Source: Clostridia bacterium
Lineage (GTDB): Bacteria; Bacillota; Clostridia; Monoglobales; Monoglobaceae
Length of the DNA stretch: 64,000 nt
Reading direction: 5' to 3'
Assembly: GCA_017546145.1 (NCBI GenBank)
Contig: JAFYXN010000010.1
Coordinates: 50,202 to 114,201, forward strand
Every line of letters starts with the position of its first letter. Position 1 is the stretch's first letter. Shown in pieces: positions 60,909 through 64,000 of this stretch. The notes under the pieces are model-generated. The model saw only the letters and a program-made list of their open reading frames with translations, had not been told where the DNA came from and did not search any database. The position numbers and the translations under genes are program-made.

Positions 60909-62093
60909 ATGATTTTAGTTGGAATCGACATTGGTAAAACCAAACACACTTTTTCAATAGTTGACAAGGAAACTGGAGAAATTCTCTCTAAACCTTCTGA
61001 TTTTTATAATAATCAGAAGGGATTTCTGTCGCTCATTAAACAGATTAGCAGCTATTCCAAATCAGATATTCTTATTGGTATGGAAGATACAGGGCATTAT
61101 CATTTTGCCTTACTTAAATATCTTCTTGATAATCAGTACACAGTAGCATTGATTAATCCCACAACCACTGACCTTGCAAGAAAAATGCAGGGTGGTATCA
61201 CCAAAAATGACCCTCTTGATACTCTAACTATTTGTGATGTAATTGCCTCTAATCAACGCAAAAAGCCATATCGTGTTACAAAGGTAAATTCCTTTGAGCT
61301 TTACGAACAGAAGCAACTAACTCGTCACCATCATAATTTGAAAGAAGAATTAAACATTTACAAGAATCGTCTTCAAAAATGTATTGACATCGTATTTCCT
61401 GAATTTAATTCTTTGTTTCATTCTAAATACGGTGTTGTTTACATGAATATCTTAAAAACATTTTCTTCTGCCGAAACTATTGCAAACGCTGATATTCGCA
61501 GCATTCGTAAATGTTTTGAATTCAAGGGACAAAGGAAACGAATTTCTCTTTCTGCCGAGCAGCTTAAAAGCGTTGCTAAATCCTCCATAGGCATACCTTC
61601 TGTTGCCGAAGAAATTCAAATCAGGCACTTGGTAAATCAAATTGAGTTATTGGAAGAACAACTCTTTGAAATAGATAAAAGGATAGAAGAGTTCTCCGTC
61701 CAAGGCAACTCTACTATCCTTTCGATACCGGGCATATCTCATTTTTCCGGTACTTCTATCATAGCAGAGTTAGGAGATATTTGCAACTACCAAAAATCGT
61801 CTCAGATAATTAAATTTGCAGGTGTCGCTCCTTATCACTACGAAACCAGTCAATATATGGCACAGCATACTGCAATTACTAAGAAAGGCTCCAAATATTT
61901 AAGAAAAACCTTGTATCAGATTATTTTACCTGTTATCAACAACAACGAGGTCTTTCGCACTTATTACAACAAAAAATTATCTGAAGGTAAAGGTCACAGA
62001 TGTGCTCAAGGTCATTGCATCAGGAAACTTCTGAGAGTTATTTATCATCTTTTAACCACAGGACAAGAATTTAGTCCCGAACTCTTAGTGTAG
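60909..62093 (+). CDS. IS110-family transposase
   Basis: A 394-residue DEDD recombinase. N-terminal RuvC-like domain: VGIDIGKTKHTFSIVD (first Asp), GMEDTGHYHFALL (Glu) and NDPLDTLTICDVI (Asp-Asp); C-terminal Tnp20 domain with ILSIPGISHFSGTSIIAELG and FAGVAPYHYETSQ (likely catalytic Ser). The ATG at 60909 has AAAGGAA 9 nt upstream; a longer frame would run into the noncoding region. Intact length and motifs suggest an active or recently active copy. A small hairpin ACCTTCA/TGAAGGT (62121-62136) follows the stop. Confidence 0.92.
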   Translation: MILVGIDIGKTKHTFSIVDKETGEILSKPSDFYNNQKGFLSLIKQISSYSKSDILIGMEDTGHYHFALLKYLLDNQYTVALINPTTTDLARKMQGGITKNDPLDTLTICDVIASNQRKKPYRVTKVNSFELYEQKQLTRHHHNLKEELNIYKNRLQKCIDIVFPEFNSLFHSKYGVVYMNILKTFSSAETIANADIRSIRKCFEFKGQRKRISLSAEQLKSVAKSSIGIPSVAEEIQIRHLVNQIELLEEQLFEIDKRIEEFSVQGNSTILSIPGISHFSGTSIIAELGDICNYQKSSQIIKFAGVAPYHYETSQYMAQHTAITKKGSKYLRKTLYQIILPVINNNEVFRTYYNKKLSEGKGHRCAQGHCIRKLLRVIYHLLTTGQEFSPELLV

Positions 62094-62243
62094 TAAGAAT
62101 CACCCTGCCTTTTACAAATCACCTTCATTTGAAGGTTTATTTGTCATGCCATAAAATCCACAATTATTTATATATTTTCAATGTACATACAGAGCTATCT
62201 ATATTTTTAAAAATTATTTAAAAACTACTTGATTTTTATATAG

Positions 62244-62360
62244 TTAGCTCCTAAATTTGTATTTACCTTTTGGCAACACAAACATGCCACAGAAGCTTTG
62301 GAAAGTCTACGAAGGTTTTTCAAAGGTGCTTTTCTTTGGTTAAGGCGTATCGTATTTTGA
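62244..62360 (+). pseudogene. Possible C-terminal remnant of the broken LysR gene
   Basis: An open frame without a start codon, LAPKFVFTFWQHKHATEALE, then SLRRFFKGAFLWLRRIVF and a stop. The WQHKH...ALESLRRFF pattern resembles LysR C-termini, and the terminator 9 bp later supports a gene end. It is in the same orientation as the N-terminal fragment. The region 62158-62243 is AT-rich with no gene seen. Confidence 0.4.
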
Positions 62361-62368
62361 TATAGTAA

Positions 62369-62406
62369 AACCCTCTGAAACAATATTTATGTTATCTCAG
62401 AGGGTT
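62369..62406. terminator. Hairpin after the LysR remnant
   Basis: Perfect 10-bp arms AACCCTCTGA (62369-62378) and TCAGAGGGTT (62397-62406). It also lies 35 bp past the stop of the minus-strand acyltransferase, so it may serve both. Confidence 0.72.
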
Positions 62407-62440
62407 CAAACAAAGTTTTTACGCAACAATAAAACCAGGA

Positions 62441-63445
62441 TTACCTTTTAAAATCAATATTCTTCGATGTATAAGCTTTTGTAGGAAAGAAAAAGAAATT
62501 CAAAAAATTTACTTTTTTTGCAATTACTGCCGCTAATACCGAAAATACCAATCCGCAAACAGTACCCAAAATCACATGAATCCACCACTGTGCTATATTC
62601 ATACGAAGCAATATGATTCTTATTCCTGCAGTAAATATGGTGTGTAGCAAATAAATTTGAAAAGAATACTTGTTTACAAAATCGAGAAAATGGGAAATAA
62701 GTTTCAAATCCTGAATGATAGAAATAAACATAATACTCGAATATATCCCAAACAGTATCATTAATTCTTTTATGAATGGGGCTTCTATTTTGTCTAATAA
62801 AACAAGCACAACACCTACTGCTATATGCATTAACACGATTAACCATTTTGCACGATTGGGAAGCTTTGTGAGATTTTTAAAATTCACAAATGTACCAACT
62901 CCGAAAGCAAGTGCTGAATAGAACACTACATCTAAACTTCCAAGCGAAATGCCAAAAAGCGGAGCTAAATAACCTATTAAAATAACAACAAGCGTAATAT
63001 GCCAATTCTTTATTATTCCTGAAAGGAACGTCCAGATACAAAACAGAAAGAATAGCGCATAAAGATACCAATATTGAGCAACTGGGGTTTTCCATATATA
63101 AAAAATATCTGAAACTGCAAAACCTGTATTTGATTCTCCAACCAAACTGTTTATCAATATGTAAACAACTGAAAAAGCTATGTACGGAATACCAAGAGCA
63201 TAAAGCTTATAGAGAATAAAACCTGATTTGGTTTTCTTGCTTTTCCATTCTCCGGTAACTTTATACACAACACCGCTCAAAAACAGAAAAAGTGCAACAT
63301 GAAAAGACCATATAAACTTTTCCATTCCCCCAAAAAATTCAGGAATATCTATACCTGCAAGTCTTATTCCCATAATAACATGACCGAACAGAACTAAAAA
63401 ACAGGCATATCCCTTCAGTCTGTCAACAAGCACATTTCTTTCCAT
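62441..63445 (-). CDS. Membrane acyltransferase (Acyltransferase 3 family)
   Basis: A 334-residue polytopic membrane protein with about ten segments. VDRLKGYACFLVLFGHVIMG at the N-terminus is the acyltransferase-3 signature with the catalytic-type His in FGHVI, and SFHVALFLFLSGVVYK follows. The family O-acylates exported polysaccharides or lipids. Start at 63445 (AGGAGGTG upstream). It follows a GtrB-like glycosyltransferase on the same strand, fitting envelope glycan decoration. Confidence 0.87.
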   Translation of the reverse strand: MERNVLVDRLKGYACFLVLFGHVIMGIRLAGIDIPEFFGGMEKFIWSFHVALFLFLSGVVYKVTGEWKSKKTKSGFILYKLYALGIPYIAFSVVYILINSLVGESNTGFAVSDIFYIWKTPVAQYWYLYALFFLFCIWTFLSGIIKNWHITLVVILIGYLAPLFGISLGSLDVVFYSALAFGVGTFVNFKNLTKLPNRAKWLIVLMHIAVGVVLVLLDKIEAPFIKELMILFGIYSSIMFISIIQDLKLISHFLDFVNKYSFQIYLLHTIFTAGIRIILLRMNIAQWWIHVILGTVCGLVFSVLAAVIAKKVNFLNFFFFPTKAYTSKNIDFKR

Positions 63446-63468
63446 TTTGCACCTCCTTAAAACTATGT

Positions 63469-64000
63469 TTATTTTTCTACTTTGCTCCTGCAAGTTGAAG
63501 AAACAATATATTTCGGTCTCCCTTTAATTTCATCATAAATACGAGCAACATAATATCCGATAATACCAAGACTTATCATCATGATACTTCCTATAAATAT
63601 CAGGATAATTATAACAGTTGTTATACCTTCAAGGGCAATGCCACGAATTTTATCAATCAGTGCCCAAACGCTGAAAATAGCGGTAATAATAAGCATCATA
63701 ACGCCAAGCACCGTTACTATTTGCATTGGCGCTGTTGAATAGGCAGAAATATTTGAAACAGCATATTTCAAAAGACCTATGGCAGACCATTTTGATTCAC
63801 CTTCAAGTCTTTCATTTACCTCAAATTCAACCGTTGTTTTGTTAAATCCTACCCAAAAAGAAATTGCTCTGAAGAAACCTTTTCTTTCAGGAATTCTGTT
63901 GAGTATATCCACAACCTTGCGGTCAAGCAGTTTAAAATCAGAGGCGTTTGACATATCAAATCCTACTACCGAACTGATAACCCTATAAAACTTTCTTGCA
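63469..64000 (-). CDS. GtrB-like family 2 glycosyltransferase, N-terminus outside the window
   Basis: C-terminal ~177 residues of a GT2 bactoprenol-type transferase. From the window edge the frame reads ARKFYRVISSVVGFDMSNAS, then DFKLLDRKVVDIL and RAISFWVGFNKTTVEFEV, followed by two membrane segments (QIVTVLGVMMLIITAIFSV and VIIILIFIGSIMMISLGIIG). Such enzymes load glucose or a related sugar on undecaprenyl phosphate at the inner face of the membrane. The catalytic domain lies outside. The acyltransferase gene is 23 bp downstream. Confidence 0.9.
   Translation of the reverse strand, partial: ARKFYRVISSVVGFDMSNASDFKLLDRKVVDILNRIPERKGFFRAISFWVGFNKTTVEFEVNERLEGESKWSAIGLLKYAVSNISAYSTAPMQIVTVLGVMMLIITAIFSVWALIDKIRGIALEGITTVIIILIFIGSIMMISLGIIGYYVARIYDEIKGRPKYIVSSTCRSKVEK

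Larger units (their letters stand above)
60600..62157 (+). mobile_element. IS110-family insertion sequence
   Basis: A transposase gene plus ~310 nt of structured 5' noncoding DNA and a short 3' tail. The 8-bp direct repeat CATAAAAT (60600-60607 and 62150-62157) marks tentative ends, giving ~1.56 kb; this is a guess and IS110 elements lack the usual terminal inverted repeats. A long 5' noncoding segment places it in the IS110 group rather than IS1111. It sits in a destroyed LysR gene. Confidence 0.7.

Noticed and set aside
60600..62157. IS1111-type element
   Set aside because: IS1111 members have terminal inverted repeats and a 3' noncoding RNA; here the long noncoding part is 5' and no inverted repeats were seen at the ends.

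Overview
The window reads as a chromosomal segment of a low-to-moderate G+C Gram-positive anaerobe of the class Clostridia. The evidence is the gene content (DivIVA-like, Asp23/Gls24, NusB, XseAB, a rimO-pgsA-recA-recX block, a Y-family polymerase with a YolD-like partner, LuxS, S-layer-homology proteins), strong AGGAGG ribosome binding sites, TTGACA/TATAAT promoters and a T-box leader. No rRNA, tRNA or CRISPR array was recognised. Genus cannot be fixed from sequence reading alone.

Layout. 1-13.3 kb (minus strand) is mostly housekeeping: partial cysteine desulfurase, DivIVA-like protein, thrS, a secreted protein, and an asp23-nusB-Kae1 paralogue-xseA-xseB-ispA operon, then a split chromate transporter. 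A small accessory patch (1.9-4.1 kb) holds a Phd/Doc toxin-antitoxin pair, an MGT-type glycosyltransferase and an AbrB-like regulator. 13.4-16.2 kb is plus strand: a TrhA/hemolysin-III membrane protein, a patatin-like hydrolase and a D,D-carboxypeptidase. 16.3-18.9 kb holds an unusual gene that fuses an XRE helix-turn-helix and a cupin to an AMP-forming acyl-CoA ligase, preceded by a T-box riboswitch. 19-30.9 kb returns to housekeeping: nagA with a ROK-like kinase, two radical-SAM proteins around luxS, rnc, acpP, pgsA, rimO, recX, recA and a YolD/Y-polymerase pair.

31-55 kb is a carbohydrate locus. A membrane AraC regulator is followed by ten same-strand genes that look like one operon: a CUT1/Lpl-type ABC importer (two permeases and a lipoprotein), an SLH-anchored beta-helix enzyme resembling GH141, a duplicated beta-sandwich secreted protein, an SGNH-fold protein without the usual serine, two more SLH proteins, a cytoplasmic GH31 and an FAD-dependent oxidoreductase. 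A GH4 glycosidase is divergent. The layout suggests a glycan cut at the cell surface, imported as oligosaccharide and finished inside.

55.0-59.3 kb is a 4.2 kb mobile element bounded by 38-nt imperfect inverted repeats and carrying a large serine recombinase. Its cargo is a possibly new unit: a consensus promoter, a long two-part hairpin, a candidate antiterminator and an intrinsic terminator, ahead of a 39-residue membrane peptide gene and an EF-hand/EcsC-like protein gene. 59.3-62.4 kb has a YeiH-type exporter with its divergent LysR regulator destroyed; an IS110-family element with a structured 5' noncoding region (likely bridge RNA) sits in the wreck. The window closes with an acyltransferase and a truncated GtrB-like glycosyltransferase.

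Candidates most worth pursuing are the structured RNA plus EcsC cargo of the serine-recombinase element, the T-box-controlled regulator-ligase fusion, and the IS110 bridge RNA.
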